A stretch of 64,000 bases of DNA. Source: Staphylococcus pragensis (GTDB lineage Bacteria > Bacillota > Bacilli > Staphylococcales > Staphylococcaceae). A model generated the notes under the pieces. That model had not been told where the DNA came from. It was given only the letters and a program-made list of their open reading frames with translations, and ran no database searches. The stretch spans positions 118,850-182,849 of the forward strand of contig NZ_SRPJ01000003.1 in the NCBI RefSeq assembly GCF_004785665.1, given 5' to 3'. The stretch's first letter is position 1. Each line of letters opens with the position of its first letter. Below are positions 1 through 9,954 of this stretch, one piece after another. Position numbers and translations under genes: made by a program.

Positions 1-48
1 CGTTGAGATACATACATTTGTTTAATATACTTTCGCTTATTTTCTTAT

Positions 49-77
49 GCATTCAGTGTTTAGCTGAATGTTTTTTT
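49..77 (+). terminator. Intrinsic terminator or attenuator upstream of thiC
   Basis: A perfect 7-bp stem (CATTCAG at 50-56, CTGAATG at 64-70) with a 7-nt loop is followed by seven T residues. It either ends a gene lying left of the window or acts as an attenuator in the thiC leader. No convincing promoter lies between it and thiC, which leaves the second option open. Confidence 0.75.
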
Positions 78-115
78 GTGCGCAATTTTATATCAGTCAT
101 CTGAGATAACCCTAG

Positions 116-1873
<1,758 letters not shown>

Positions 1874-1889
1874 TACAAAATGATTTATG

Positions 1890-1918
1890 GCAGTGGCTCT
1901 CGAAGTCACTGCTTTTTT
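1890..1918 (+). terminator. Terminator of thiC
   Basis: Stem GCAGTG (1890-1895) pairs with CACTGC (1907-1912), with further partial inner pairing, and is followed by six T residues. Confidence 0.8.
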
Positions 1919-1944
1919 AGTTTTAAAACACTGGGTAAGACTTC

Positions 1945-1991
1945 GGGTTGTGTGAAGTTAGAGGTAGGGATGTCTAAAATATAATATATTA
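1945..1991. repeat. 47-nt intergenic repeat, copy A
   Basis: This stretch aligns without gaps to 25505-25551. The first 18 nt differ at one position, the last 19 nt differ at one position, and only the 10-nt centre is unrelated. In both copies the right edge coincides with the stop codon of a minus-strand gene. A TTAGA ... TCTAA inverted repeat brackets the variable centre. Confidence 0.75.
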
Positions 1992-2651
1992 AGTACCCAT
2001 TTGTTGTGCATATTTTGTCATAGCTTCAATAGTATCTGTGAACGTAAAAATAGCGATTCTATAATTATCAATATCATCTAAATTAATAAAATCGTCTATA
2101 TCATCTACATCATTACATAATAAATAAAATCTTTTTATAGCTCTATCAGCGTTAATATTTACTGGATTATTTTCTTCTAAAATTGCTTCTCTGAAATTAT
2201 CATTGTAATGTTGATTTCGATTAATCTCATACCAATTGTATAATTCATTGACTACGTGAAGTTTACCTTCTTTTTTAACTTCATGCATGAAAAAGTCTTT
2301 GTTTATAGTTAATTCACCTTTATATAAATAATCCTTTTTATTTGGATATTTTAAGGGTCCACCTCTATGTCCTTCATATAATAAGGATTTACCTTCTTCA
2401 CTAATTTTAAGTTTAACTAGATTATTAAGGTCATTTATTGTTTCGTTTTTTTCTCGTTCAAATACTAAAGTTGTATCTTTCCAATTAAAAGTGAATTTCT
2501 TTAAATCCATTAGAATATTTTTAATTTGAGGATAAAATATCAAAATAACTAAAAGAATTAATAATGGAAAACTAAAATGAGCATATAAAAATTTAAGTAA
2601 ACCAATCGTTGACATCCACATGATAATTAAAAAACTCAATATTTTATCCAT
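1989..2651 (-). CDS. Hypothetical protein with N-terminal membrane segments
   Basis: I do not recognise this 220-residue protein. Its first ~45 residues are very hydrophobic (two short or one long membrane segment) and are followed by a charged, soluble domain with many Asn, Asp and Glu residues. It begins after a good AAGGAG site and is monocistronic. Its stop codon lies inside the 47-nt repeat, so the C-terminus may have been set by that repeat. Base composition is more AT-rich than flanking thiC, consistent with accessory status. No enzymatic motif is visible. Confidence 0.75.
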   Translation of the reverse strand: MDKILSFLIIMWMSTIGLLKFLYAHFSFPLLILLVILIFYPQIKNILMDLKKFTFNWKDTTLVFEREKNETINDLNNLVKLKISEEGKSLLYEGHRGGPLKYPNKKDYLYKGELTINKDFFMHEVKKEGKLHVVNELYNWYEINRNQHYNDNFREAILEENNPVNINADRAIKRFYLLCNDVDDIDDFINLDDIDNYRIAIFTFTDTIEAMTKYAQQMGT

Positions 2652-2816
2652 GCTGTATCTCCTTTATAATTCATTTACTACATACTACCCGATTTTACAT
2701 AATAATATAGTTTTAAAATTTTGAGCAATTTTTGTATTCAATAATCTTAACTATTGATACGATAGATATATTACTTATTACATATTTCCAGGGTTATACA
2801 GCTAGGAGGTTGAAAG

Positions 2817-3722
2817 ATGGATTCTAATGCTGAATTTAAAAAAGATATACTCTTTGCGCTAGGGGCACATTTATTATGGGGAATACTTCCAATTTATTGG
2901 CGTTTAATAGGTGGAATTAGTGCATTCGAAATTTTAGCCTATCGTATCGTACTTTCGATGGTGTTCATGATTTTAATGGTCTTCATTTTAAGAAAGTCAC
3001 AAACCTTTAAACGTGATCTAACGCATCTTTTTACAAATCCAATCCAACTTGTCGCGATTATCATTGCTGGTTATGTGATTACAATTAATTGGGGAACTTT
3101 TATTTGGGCAGTTTCTAATGGGCATGTGTTACAAGCAAGTCTTGGTTATTACATCAATCCATTAGTAAGTATCTTATTAGCATTTATTTTCTTGAAAGAA
3201 AGATTTAATAAGTTTGAATCTCTCGCCATTCTGTGCGCAGCAATCGGTGTATTATACATGACCATTCGAGTTGGCGAATTCCCAATTATTTCGTTAATGT
3301 TAGCCTTCTCATTTGGTATTTATGGTTTATTGAAAAAATTGGTTCAAGTCGAAGCAATTAGTGGAATAACGATTGAATGTATCGTAACAGCGCCAGCCGG
3401 ATTAATTTATATTATCTACTTATGGCAAACAAGCCAAACATCTGTGGGTGCGAATATGGACACATTCTGGTTAATGTTCTCAGGTGCCGTTACAGCCATA
3501 CCACTCATTTTATTCTCGGCAGGTGCACGACGTATTCCGTTATCATTAACAGGATTTATTCAATACGTTAGCCCAACCTTAATCTTCTTATTAGGCATCT
3601 TTGTTTTTAAAGAACAATTTGATATCCATCAATTCATCACATTTATTTTTATTTGGATTGGTATTGCGCTTTATAGTATCTCTCAATATGTGAAAATGAA
3701 ACGTAGCCCAAGACCTGAATAA
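2817..3722 (+). CDS. rarD: EamA-family transporter RarD
   Basis: A 301-residue integral membrane protein with ten predicted hydrophobic segments arranged as two EamA repeats, the drug/metabolite transporter architecture. The opening (ALGAHLLWGILPIYWRL) and the NWGTFIWAV segment are typical of the RarD subfamily. Known members are poorly characterised permeases, linked by name to chloramphenicol sensitivity; substrate is unknown. The start follows an AGGAGG site. The gene is monocistronic and ends at a hairpin terminator at 3731-3765. Confidence 0.88.
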   Translation: MDSNAEFKKDILFALGAHLLWGILPIYWRLIGGISAFEILAYRIVLSMVFMILMVFILRKSQTFKRDLTHLFTNPIQLVAIIIAGYVITINWGTFIWAVSNGHVLQASLGYYINPLVSILLAFIFLKERFNKFESLAILCAAIGVLYMTIRVGEFPIISLMLAFSFGIYGLLKKLVQVEAISGITIECIVTAPAGLIYIIYLWQTSQTSVGANMDTFWLMFSGAVTAIPLILFSAGARRIPLSLTGFIQYVSPTLIFLLGIFVFKEQFDIHQFITFIFIWIGIALYSISQYVKMKRSPRPE

Positions 3723-3730
3723 TCATTGCT

Positions 3731-3765
3731 AAAACTCCTTTGCTAGAAATAGTTAAAGGAGTTTT
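3731..3765. terminator. Bidirectional terminator of rarD, repeat-derived
   Basis: An 11-bp perfect stem (AAAACTCCTTT at 3731-3741, AAAGGAGTTTT at 3755-3765). Its left arm, loop and start of the right arm (26 nt, 3734-3759) recur exactly at 7576-7601. Confidence 0.85.
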
Positions 3766-3840
3766 CTGTATAACATTAGAAGTTAATAATATATAAAAAT
3801 ATAAATCACTGTATTTTCTAACTACTACAGTCATAAAAAT

Positions 3841-3868
3841 AAAAAAGCTAACGAAAATACGCTAGCTA
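3841..3868 (-). terminator. Terminator for the small minus-strand gene at 3942
   Basis: Read on the minus strand, a GCTAGCG ... CGTTAGC stem (one mismatch) is followed by six or more T residues. It lies about 70 nt after the stop codon of the 62-residue gene. Confidence 0.6.
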
Positions 3869-3941
3869 ACCCACTTGTGTTATGTAAAAAATTCCACTTT
3901 AGAACACAAAATTTAGTTACATATATGTGAGATTAATTGGT

Positions 3942-4130
3942 TCATTCAAATGCCTCTTCTTTTGGATGAATATTTCCATCTTTATCTTTACATAAGCCCA
4001 TTTCATCTAATTTATCTTCTTCAGATTCAATGTTTGTTAAGAAAAAATTGTGCTCTTTCTTAAGTTGTCTATTTTTAAAGAACAGCATTAAACATAAGGC
4101 ACTGTTAAAAATTAAAAATAACTTTTTCAC
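3942..4130 (-). CDS. Small membrane-anchored protein
   Basis: A 62-residue protein starting at GTG behind an AAAAAGGGA site. Residues 1-18 form a hydrophobic anchor and are followed by a basic stretch and then a charged tail rich in Glu, Asp and Lys. I do not recognise the family. Unlike the shadow frames around it, it has its own RBS and a downstream terminator, which supports it being real. It is monocistronic and its function is unknown. Confidence 0.55.
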   Translation of the reverse strand: MKKLFLIFNSALCLMLFFKNRQLKKEHNFFLTNIESEEDKLDEMGLCKDKDGNIHPKEEAFE

Positions 4131-4358
4131 TTTATCAATCCCTTTTTGATTGTGGTAAACACTAAACTTAGTTTGATAACGTCAACGAAATCATTATATA
4201 TATTATGATATAATTAAAATAGTTTATAAATTATTGATACTATTTAGTAATATATTATATATTGTAACGCATACATCGATTTAAAAGTAGGTTTATATGA
4301 TGATAATGAAAAATATTAATATGTTGCTTGGATTTTTTAGTTGAAAGAAGGGGTTTAT

Positions 4359-7300
4359 TTGCAAACTATTAAGCAAGATGGATCAATATTGCATATTTAT
4401 TTTGAGAATCCTATTAATAAGATTGAAAAATTGTACATAAAAAACGAATTTGATGCGCTCACTTTAGAAAACGCTAAAAATGATTTACATTTTAAAATAG
4501 ATTTAATAGAAGTCGCTAAGAAGTTTAATCAATATGAAAATAAAAAAATATACATCATAGTAGAAGAATCGACGCCAATTTTAACAACTCAACGCAACTT
4601 AAAAGTTATAAATAACCAAACTGAAGTTTTAGGCTTATCTGAAGTGGTAGTTGATGCCAATGAGAATATTAAAATACAACCATATATAACTAGAAACGGC
4701 TTTTTACATTTAGCACTGGATGAGCTTGCTTTAAATAAGACATATTTTTCAAGAAGACACATTGATACTATAAAAATAAACAATAAGGAAGCATCTATAG
4801 CAGGCCAATTTGCATTACTGAACTCGACATTAGAGAATGTACAACTATTAATAAAAACGAGACTGACGGCAAGAGAAAAATTCGTAAATATCAATCTTGA
4901 AAAAATTAATCAAACGAATAATACATCCACTTATAATTTTTCAGTAGATATCTATCAAGATTTGATAGACTTCGTGAAGTATGAATATGAAAATGAGGAT
5001 GTTATCGATATTTACTTAAACATCAAAGTACAAGAATCATCGGAAAATATAAAAATAAAAATCGGCAATCCTAGAATATTAGCAGAAAAGCTATTAAAAG
5101 GAGAAATCATCACTGAGTTTAAGGGGAACATAGTGTCACTGACACCTTATTTTACTATGAAAGGCCGTAATTTATCTTTTAGAATTAATACATACGATAT
5201 TAATAGTTATTTAACATATGTGGATGAGTTAAAAAGACCAAAGCGTCTCAACTTTTTAAAAAAAGAAAAACAAAAAGTGTGGGTAATTGGTGAAAAATCT
5301 TATAAAGCACAGGACAATGGTTATCACTTCTTTAAATATATGAGAACCCATCACCCAGAGAAACCTGTTTATTATATTATTGAAAAAAATTCTAAAGAAG
5401 CTAAAAATGTTTTGCCTTTAGGAAATGTCATATTCTATAATTCAGCAGAACACTTTAAAATTATGCTTCAAGCAGATTACATCTGTACTACGCATCATCC
5501 AGAATTAATTTATCCTACAACTAGTAAAATTTATACACGTAAAATTAAAGCCATTAAAGTATTTTTACAACACGGCGTTTTAGGTACAAAGAATTTGTGC
5601 GATATCAATGGTAACCAGTTAAAAGATTTTAACGTAGATTTATTCATCACGAGTTCTAATAGAGAAAAGGAAATAGTTGTAAAAGATCTGAATTTCTTCA
5701 GTAAACAAGTTGCTGTTACAGGACTAGCTAGATTTGATGAATTGTTTAATCCTAATTCAGAAGTTAAAAACCAAATATTAATTATTCCAACATGGAGAGA
5801 TTGGTTAACAAGTATTGATCAGTTAAAAACATCGGAATACTTAAAAAGAATGAACAATTTACTTCATAGTCAGCAACTAAAAGAAATCGCTGACAAAGGT
5901 ACTGACATTGTTTTTTGTTTACATCCTAATATGCAACCTTTTATTGATTATTTCAATGTTCCAAACTATGTTACGCGAATTAAGCAAGGAGAAGTAAATG
6001 TTCAGAAACTAATAAAAGAAAGTAAATTAATGATTACAGATTATTCAAGTGTTGCTTTTGATTTTAGTTTTTTAAATAAACCAGTCATCTATTATCAATT
6101 TGATAGAAATGAATTTCTAGGAAAAGAAGGCTCTCATATTGATATAGAACAAGAATTACCGGGAATCATTGTTAATTCACAAGATACATTAGAAAGAGAA
6201 CTAGATAATTTACAAAAGAAACAATTTGTTATCGATGCGTCGTTAAAGAAACGTATTAATCGTTTTATTGCATATAAAGATCAACACAATTGTGAGAGAA
6301 TATTTGATGCAATTACTAGCTTTAAAAAGACTAGTAAAGTTAAAAGTAAAATGAAGTATGATATTCTTTCGCAACATTTACTGAATCGTTTTAGAAAAAA
6401 TAAAAAATATTTTAAAACAATGGAAGTATTTAATGCTGGATTAATAAACTCATTACCTGTAAAAAAAGATTTAATTGTGTTTGAAAGTAATGTAGGGAAA
6501 TTAGTGAGTGATAATCCAAAATTTATATATGATGAATTGAAGAAACAAAATAAAAAGTATCAAATCATTTGGGCTGCTAATACACTTTATCCATTCAACG
6601 ATTCAAACGTTAAAACAGTTAAGAGATTGTCATCTGAATATTTCTATTACTTGTCTAGAGCAAAATATTGGGTAAACAATCAAAACTTCCCACACTATAT
6701 TAGAAAACATAAAGATACGATTTATATACAAACATGGCATGGGACACCATTAAAGAAAATGTTGAATGATGTTGATACATTCCAAGGACGAGATAAAGAT
6801 TATAAAAATAGAGTTAATCATGCCATTAAAAACTGGGATTATTTAATTTCCCCAAGTCCATATGCAAGCAAGTGTTTTAAATCAGCATTCGATTATCATA
6901 AAGAAATTCTTGAGGTAGGTTACCCAAGAAATGATGTTTTTTATGATATTGAAAACATAGATCTGACTGAGAAGAAAAAATTAATCAAACAAAAATTAGG
7001 TATTGAAAGTAATAAAAAAATCATTTTATACGCGCCAACTTTCAGGGATGACGAAATTAATAAAGCCAAAAAACATATCATCAATCTAAAACTTGATTTA
7101 CATAAATTGAAAGAAAGTATTGGAGATGACTATATTCTCATTTTACGCCCACATATTATTATTAGTAATGCGTTAAATTTAAGTGAATCACTAAAAGAAT
7201 TTGTTATTGATGGTGCAAAATACCCAGAAATCAGTGATTTGTATTTAATTACAGACATATGCATCACAGATTATTCTTCAGTCATGTTTGACTTTGCAAA

Positions 7301-7556
7301 TACAAAGAAACCATTATTATTCTTTACCTATGATTTAGAATTTTATAAAAATAAATTACGAGGCTTTTATTTCGATTTTGAAAAAGAAGCACCAGGTCCA
7401 TTAATTAAAACAAATGATGACTTGATTGAATCAATAAAAAATATTGCTAACGTACAAGAAGAATATAGTGAGAAATATCAAGCTTTTTACAATCGTTTCT
7501 GTACCTTTGAAAAAGGCATCGCTTCTAAAATAATAGTAGAAAAATTCTTCAAATAA
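4359..7556 (+). CDS. Double-domain CDP-glycerol/ribitol glycerophosphotransferase (TagF/TarF/TarL-like)
   Basis: A protein of about 1065 residues built from an N-terminal region of ~300 residues and two tandem CDP-glycerol glycerophosphotransferase domains (Pfam Glyphos_transf family). Each domain has its own signature: HGVLGT and TDYSSVAFDF in the first, TWHGTPLKK and TDYSSVMFDF in the second. Family members transfer polyol-phosphate units to build wall teichoic acid or related polymers at the inner face of the membrane. Most family members have one catalytic domain, so a tandem protein may polymerise or use two acceptors. AAGGGG at 4348-4353 favours the TTG at 4359 over the in-frame TTG at 4341. 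No tag/tar cluster is adjacent, so it may make an accessory polymer. Confidence 0.88.
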   Translation: MQTIKQDGSILHIYFENPINKIEKLYIKNEFDALTLENAKNDLHFKIDLIEVAKKFNQYENKKIYIIVEESTPILTTQRNLKVINNQTEVLGLSEVVVDANENIKIQPYITRNGFLHLALDELALNKTYFSRRHIDTIKINNKEASIAGQFALLNSTLENVQLLIKTRLTAREKFVNINLEKINQTNNTSTYNFSVDIYQDLIDFVKYEYENEDVIDIYLNIKVQESSENIKIKIGNPRILAEKLLKGEIITEFKGNIVSLTPYFTMKGRNLSFRINTYDINSYLTYVDELKRPKRLNFLKKEKQKVWVIGEKSYKAQDNGYHFFKYMRTHHPEKPVYYIIEKNSKEAKNVLPLGNVIFYNSAEHFKIMLQADYICTTHHPELIYPTTSKIYTRKIKAIKVFLQHGVLGTKNLCDINGNQLKDFNVDLFITSSNREKEIVVKDLNFFSKQVAVTGLARFDELFNPNSEVKNQILIIPTWRDWLTSIDQLKTSEYLKRMNNLLHSQQLKEIADKGTDIVFCLHPNMQPFIDYFNVPNYVTRIKQGEVNVQKLIKESKLMITDYSSVAFDFSFLNKPVIYYQFDRNEFLGKEGSHIDIEQELPGIIVNSQDTLERELDNLQKKQFVIDASLKKRINRFIAYKDQHNCERIFDAITSFKKTSKVKSKMKYDILSQHLLNRFRKNKKYFKTMEVFNAGLINSLPVKKDLIVFESNVGKLVSDNPKFIYDELKKQNKKYQIIWAANTLYPFNDSNVKTVKRLSSEYFYYLSRAKYWVNNQNFPHYIRKHKDTIYIQTWHGTPLKKMLNDVDTFQGRDKDYKNRVNHAIKNWDYLISPSPYASKCFKSAFDYHKEILEVGYPRNDVFYDIENIDLTEKKKLIKQKLGIESNKKIILYAPTFRDDEINKAKKHIINLKLDLHKLKESIGDDYILILRPHIIISNALNLSESLKEFVIDGAKYPEISDLYLITDICITDYSSVMFDFANTKKPLLFFTYDLEFYKNKLRGFYFDFEKEAPGPLIKTNDDLIESIKNIANVQEEYSEKYQAFYNRFCTFEKGIASKIIVEKFFK

Positions 7557-7575
7557 GACTGATAAATATATTTTG

Positions 7576-7760
7576 ACTCCTTTGCTAGAAATAGTTAAAG
7601 GGGGAGTGGGACAGAATTCTTTTTAAATTCGTCGTCCCACCCCCGCAAGGATGACTAGAACTGGAAAAAGCTTGATTTAAACGCCTTTTCAGTTCAGTCA
7701 GCTACTGCGAATTTGCAAAATAGCATCATCATATTATTTATGTCCCAGGCTCATGTTATG
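7576..7760. repeat. Composite intergenic repeat with alternative hairpins
   Basis: The first 26 nt (7576-7601) are identical to part of the rarD terminator. They run into a GGGGAGTGGGAC segment that can pair with GTCCCACCCCC at 7632-7642, giving a strong GC-rich hairpin. The remainder carries TGACTAGAA, AGTCAGCTACTGC and TGTCCCAGGCT motifs of a kind often seen in staphylococcal intergenic repeats and small RNAs. No coding frame is supported here. It probably ends the preceding transcript and may itself be transcribed. Confidence 0.6.
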
Positions 7761-7794
7761 TTTGTTAGTATAAGAGATGAAAGAGAGGTTGCTT

Positions 7795-8400
7795 ATGCTA
7801 AAATCATTCGACTTGGATATTATTAAACGTGCTATAAAAATATTTATTATTGCTACAATTTGCTTAATTATTACAACAATTATCTGTTATTTTATCCATC
7901 CCTCATTTAATGAGTTGAAAGATTTAGGGAGTACGAGCGAAAAAATTAGTGACGCTAATGGGCTAGAGAGAGTATGGAAATATATTTTTAATAATGGCTT
8001 TCAAGTTCCATTACAAATGTTTATCTTGGCTTTACTACCTATACCGTATCTCTATCTAATAAATTTAGTAGTGACAATTATTCTGCCAGGAATCATGTTA
8101 GGCTTCCTTATTAACTTTGATATACATAAAGGTATAGTTGGATCGATTGCATTTATACCTCACTATACATTTGAAATCATGGGTTTTTGTATTCTAGCAA
8201 GCGCTTTATATTTATTGAACAAAGCGATCACACGTCGTTTTACCAATCTTTTTAGGAAAAATAAAAAAGAAAACTATGCGATAAAAACTAATTTTATCAA
8301 TGTCATCAAATCATATATATTTATCGCCTTACCATTAATCATCATAGCAGCTTTTTTAGAAACATACGTAGCAGACTTCATATATAATCTTATGACTTAG
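7795..8400 (+). CDS. SpoIIM (DUF95)-family membrane protein
   Basis: A protein of about 201 residues with five or six membrane segments. The order of segments, a hydrophilic extracytoplasmic loop after the first helix and a Gly-rich LPGIMLGF segment resemble the stage II sporulation protein M/DUF95 family. Staphylococci do not sporulate, and non-sporulating members have no known role. A GAGAGG site at 7783-7788 places the start at 7795 rather than 7777. It is monocistronic between a repeat element and a bidirectional terminator. Confidence 0.75.
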   Translation: MLKSFDLDIIKRAIKIFIIATICLIITTIICYFIHPSFNELKDLGSTSEKISDANGLERVWKYIFNNGFQVPLQMFILALLPIPYLYLINLVVTIILPGIMLGFLINFDIHKGIVGSIAFIPHYTFEIMGFCILASALYLLNKAITRRFTNLFRKNKKENYAIKTNFINVIKSYIFIALPLIIIAAFLETYVADFIYNLMT

Positions 8401-8408
8401 TGTCCAAG

Positions 8409-8447
8409 AGCCAAATGAACTACATCCCGAGTTCATTTGGCTTTTTT
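8409..8447. terminator. Bidirectional terminator between convergent genes
   Basis: A 12-bp perfect stem (AGCCAAATGAAC at 8409-8420, GTTCATTTGGCT at 8431-8442) with a T run on the plus side. It serves the SpoIIM-like gene and the convergent tetR gene. Confidence 0.85.
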
Positions 8448-8453
8448 ATGCAC

Positions 8454-9044
8454 TTATTCAATTTCTGACTGGATATTCAGGAGTTCGTGGGTTGAGTTTT
8501 TAGAAATATTTACAAGGATGTTGGCGATGTAATGTGAACTATAGTGCATTTCGCTATTCATCCAACGTTCAATTACTCCGATATGACCATGGATTGTGTA
8601 GTTTAAAATGATGTCTTTTTCGAAATCGAGTTCGACGTTGTTCTTCTCAAGTAATGGATAGTAGATGTGTTCTCTAACCTTTTCTACAAGAAGTGCTCTG
8701 AAGTAAGTTGTGTTCATATTCTGTATAAGTACTTTTACGAAGTCAAAGTTCATTTCTATATATTCTAATAATCTGTAGAATGAAATCTTAAATTCTGTAT
8801 TAAAGATTTCGTCTCCTTTGGCCTCGCCTTTTTTCACATATTCAATCATTTCATAAATTGTGTCTTCAATCATAGAGTTTAAGAACTGATCTTTGCTTTT
8901 GTAGTGTAAGTAGAACGTACTGCGATTAATATTTGAGGCATTTGCCAATTGTTGAATGGTGATGTCCGAATAATCCACTTCATTTAATAATTTTGTAATT
9001 CCTTTTTTCAAATAATCATTAGTTCTAATTTGTCGTTTATCCAT
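8454..9044 (-). CDS. TetR-family transcriptional repressor
   Basis: A 196-residue protein with an N-terminal TetR helix-turn-helix (residues ~20-45, DITIQQLANASNINRSTFYLHY) and an all-helical ligand-binding region. It is transcribed divergently from an ABC exporter. The shared region holds a perfect palindrome (9166-9186) and further TGTCTATTA half-sites near its own promoter (9061 and 9101). This indicates a local repressor controlling itself and the exporter. The inducer is unknown. It resembles the DhaS/YfiR-type TetR_C regulators found next to antimicrobial or lipid exporters. Confidence 0.9.
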   Translation of the reverse strand: MDKRQIRTNDYLKKGITKLLNEVDYSDITIQQLANASNINRSTFYLHYKSKDQFLNSMIEDTIYEMIEYVKKGEAKGDEIFNTEFKISFYRLLEYIEMNFDFVKVLIQNMNTTYFRALLVEKVREHIYYPLLEKNNVELDFEKDIILNYTIHGHIGVIERWMNSEMHYSSHYIANILVNISKNSTHELLNIQSEIE

Positions 9045-9060
9045 TTTAAGACCTCCCGTA

Positions 9061-9109
9061 TGTCTATTAATTCAATTTTAATAAACGTTACTTTTGTATG
9101 TGTCTATTA
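9061..9109. promoter_or_regulatory. TetR half-sites near the tetR promoter
   Basis: Two TGTCTATTA half-sites at 9061-9069 and 9101-9109 match the arms of the perfect operator at 9166-9186. They lie directly upstream of the tetR start and probably mediate autoregulation. Confidence 0.6.
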
Positions 9110-9165
9110 AGTCTATTTTCCAGAAAAATAGGGCAAGAAATACAAATTAATATGTGTTACTTTAC

Positions 9166-9186
9166 TAATAGACAACGTGTCTATTA
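9166..9186. promoter_or_regulatory. TetR operator upstream of the ABC exporter
   Basis: A perfect palindrome: TAATAGACA (9166-9174), a 3-nt spacer ACG, and TGTCTATTA (9178-9186). It lies 55 nt upstream of the ATPase start, in promoter position for the exporter operon. Confidence 0.85.
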
Positions 9187-9241
9187 AAAATTAACTGATA
9201 CACGTAAAGAATGCAACTATATATGTTTGGGAGAGATGAAC

Positions 9242-9943
9242 ATGGCATATGTACAATTAGAACATTACTCAAAAATTTTTGGCACAGGCGATCAAAAAGT
9301 CTACGCCAATAATGATATTTCATTTGAACTTGAAAAAGGGCAACTTATGGTGATTGTCGGAGCGTCAGGTGCAGGTAAGTCTACCTTGCTGAACACACTT
9401 GGTGGTATGGATTCAGCTTCGGAAGGTAAAGTGATTATTAATGGCACAGATATTGCTCAATTTTCCGAAAAAGAATTAACAGGTTATCGACGCAAATCAG
9501 TTGGTTTCGTCTTCCAATTCTATAACTTAATACCAAACCTTACGACTTTAGAAAATATTGAATTGGCGTCTGAACTATCAGATAAGGCGTTAGATCCAAA
9601 AGAGACATTGCAAAAAGTGGGATTAGAAAAGCGCATCAATAACTTTCCATCACAATTGTCAGGTGGGGAACAACAACGTGCTTCCATCGCGCGTGCAGTA
9701 GCGAAAAATCCAGATTTACTATTATGTGATGAACCAACAGGTGCGCTTGACTATAAAACAGGGAAAACAATTCTTCAATTACTACAAGACTTGAGCCACA
9801 AAAATGGTAAAACAGTTATCATCGTAACGCACAACGCCGCTTTAAAAGAGATGGCGGACCACGTGATTGAAATCTTTGATGGCAAGATTAAGGAAGATTA
9901 TATTAATGAAAATCCTAAACCAATCGCAGAAATTGAGTATTAG
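9242..9943 (+). CDS. ABC transporter ATP-binding protein (MacB/LolD type)
   Basis: The ATPase of a two-gene exporter, about 233 residues. It has Walker [10 protein letters not shown], the [12 protein letters not shown]-loop region, signature LSGGEQQR, Walker [13 protein letters not shown] and the switch His in IVTHN. These place it in the MacB/LolD/FtsE subgroup, which powers FtsX-type permeases by mechanotransmission rather than import. GGGAGAG at 9229-9235 selects the ATG at 9242. The permease starts 11 nt downstream, so the two form one operon under the divergent TetR. Confidence 0.92.
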   Translation: MAYVQLEHYSKIFGTGDQKVYANNDISFELEKGQLMVIVGASGAGKSTLLNTLGGMDSASEGKVIINGTDIAQFSEKELTGYRRKSVGFVFQFYNLIPNLTTLENIELASELSDKALDPKETLQKVGLEKRINNFPSQLSGGEQQRASIARAVAKNPDLLLCDEPTGALDYKTGKTILQLLQDLSHKNGKTVIIVTHNAALKEMADHVIEIFDGKIKEDYINENPKPIAEIEY

Positions 9944-9954
9944 GGGGTAAGAAT

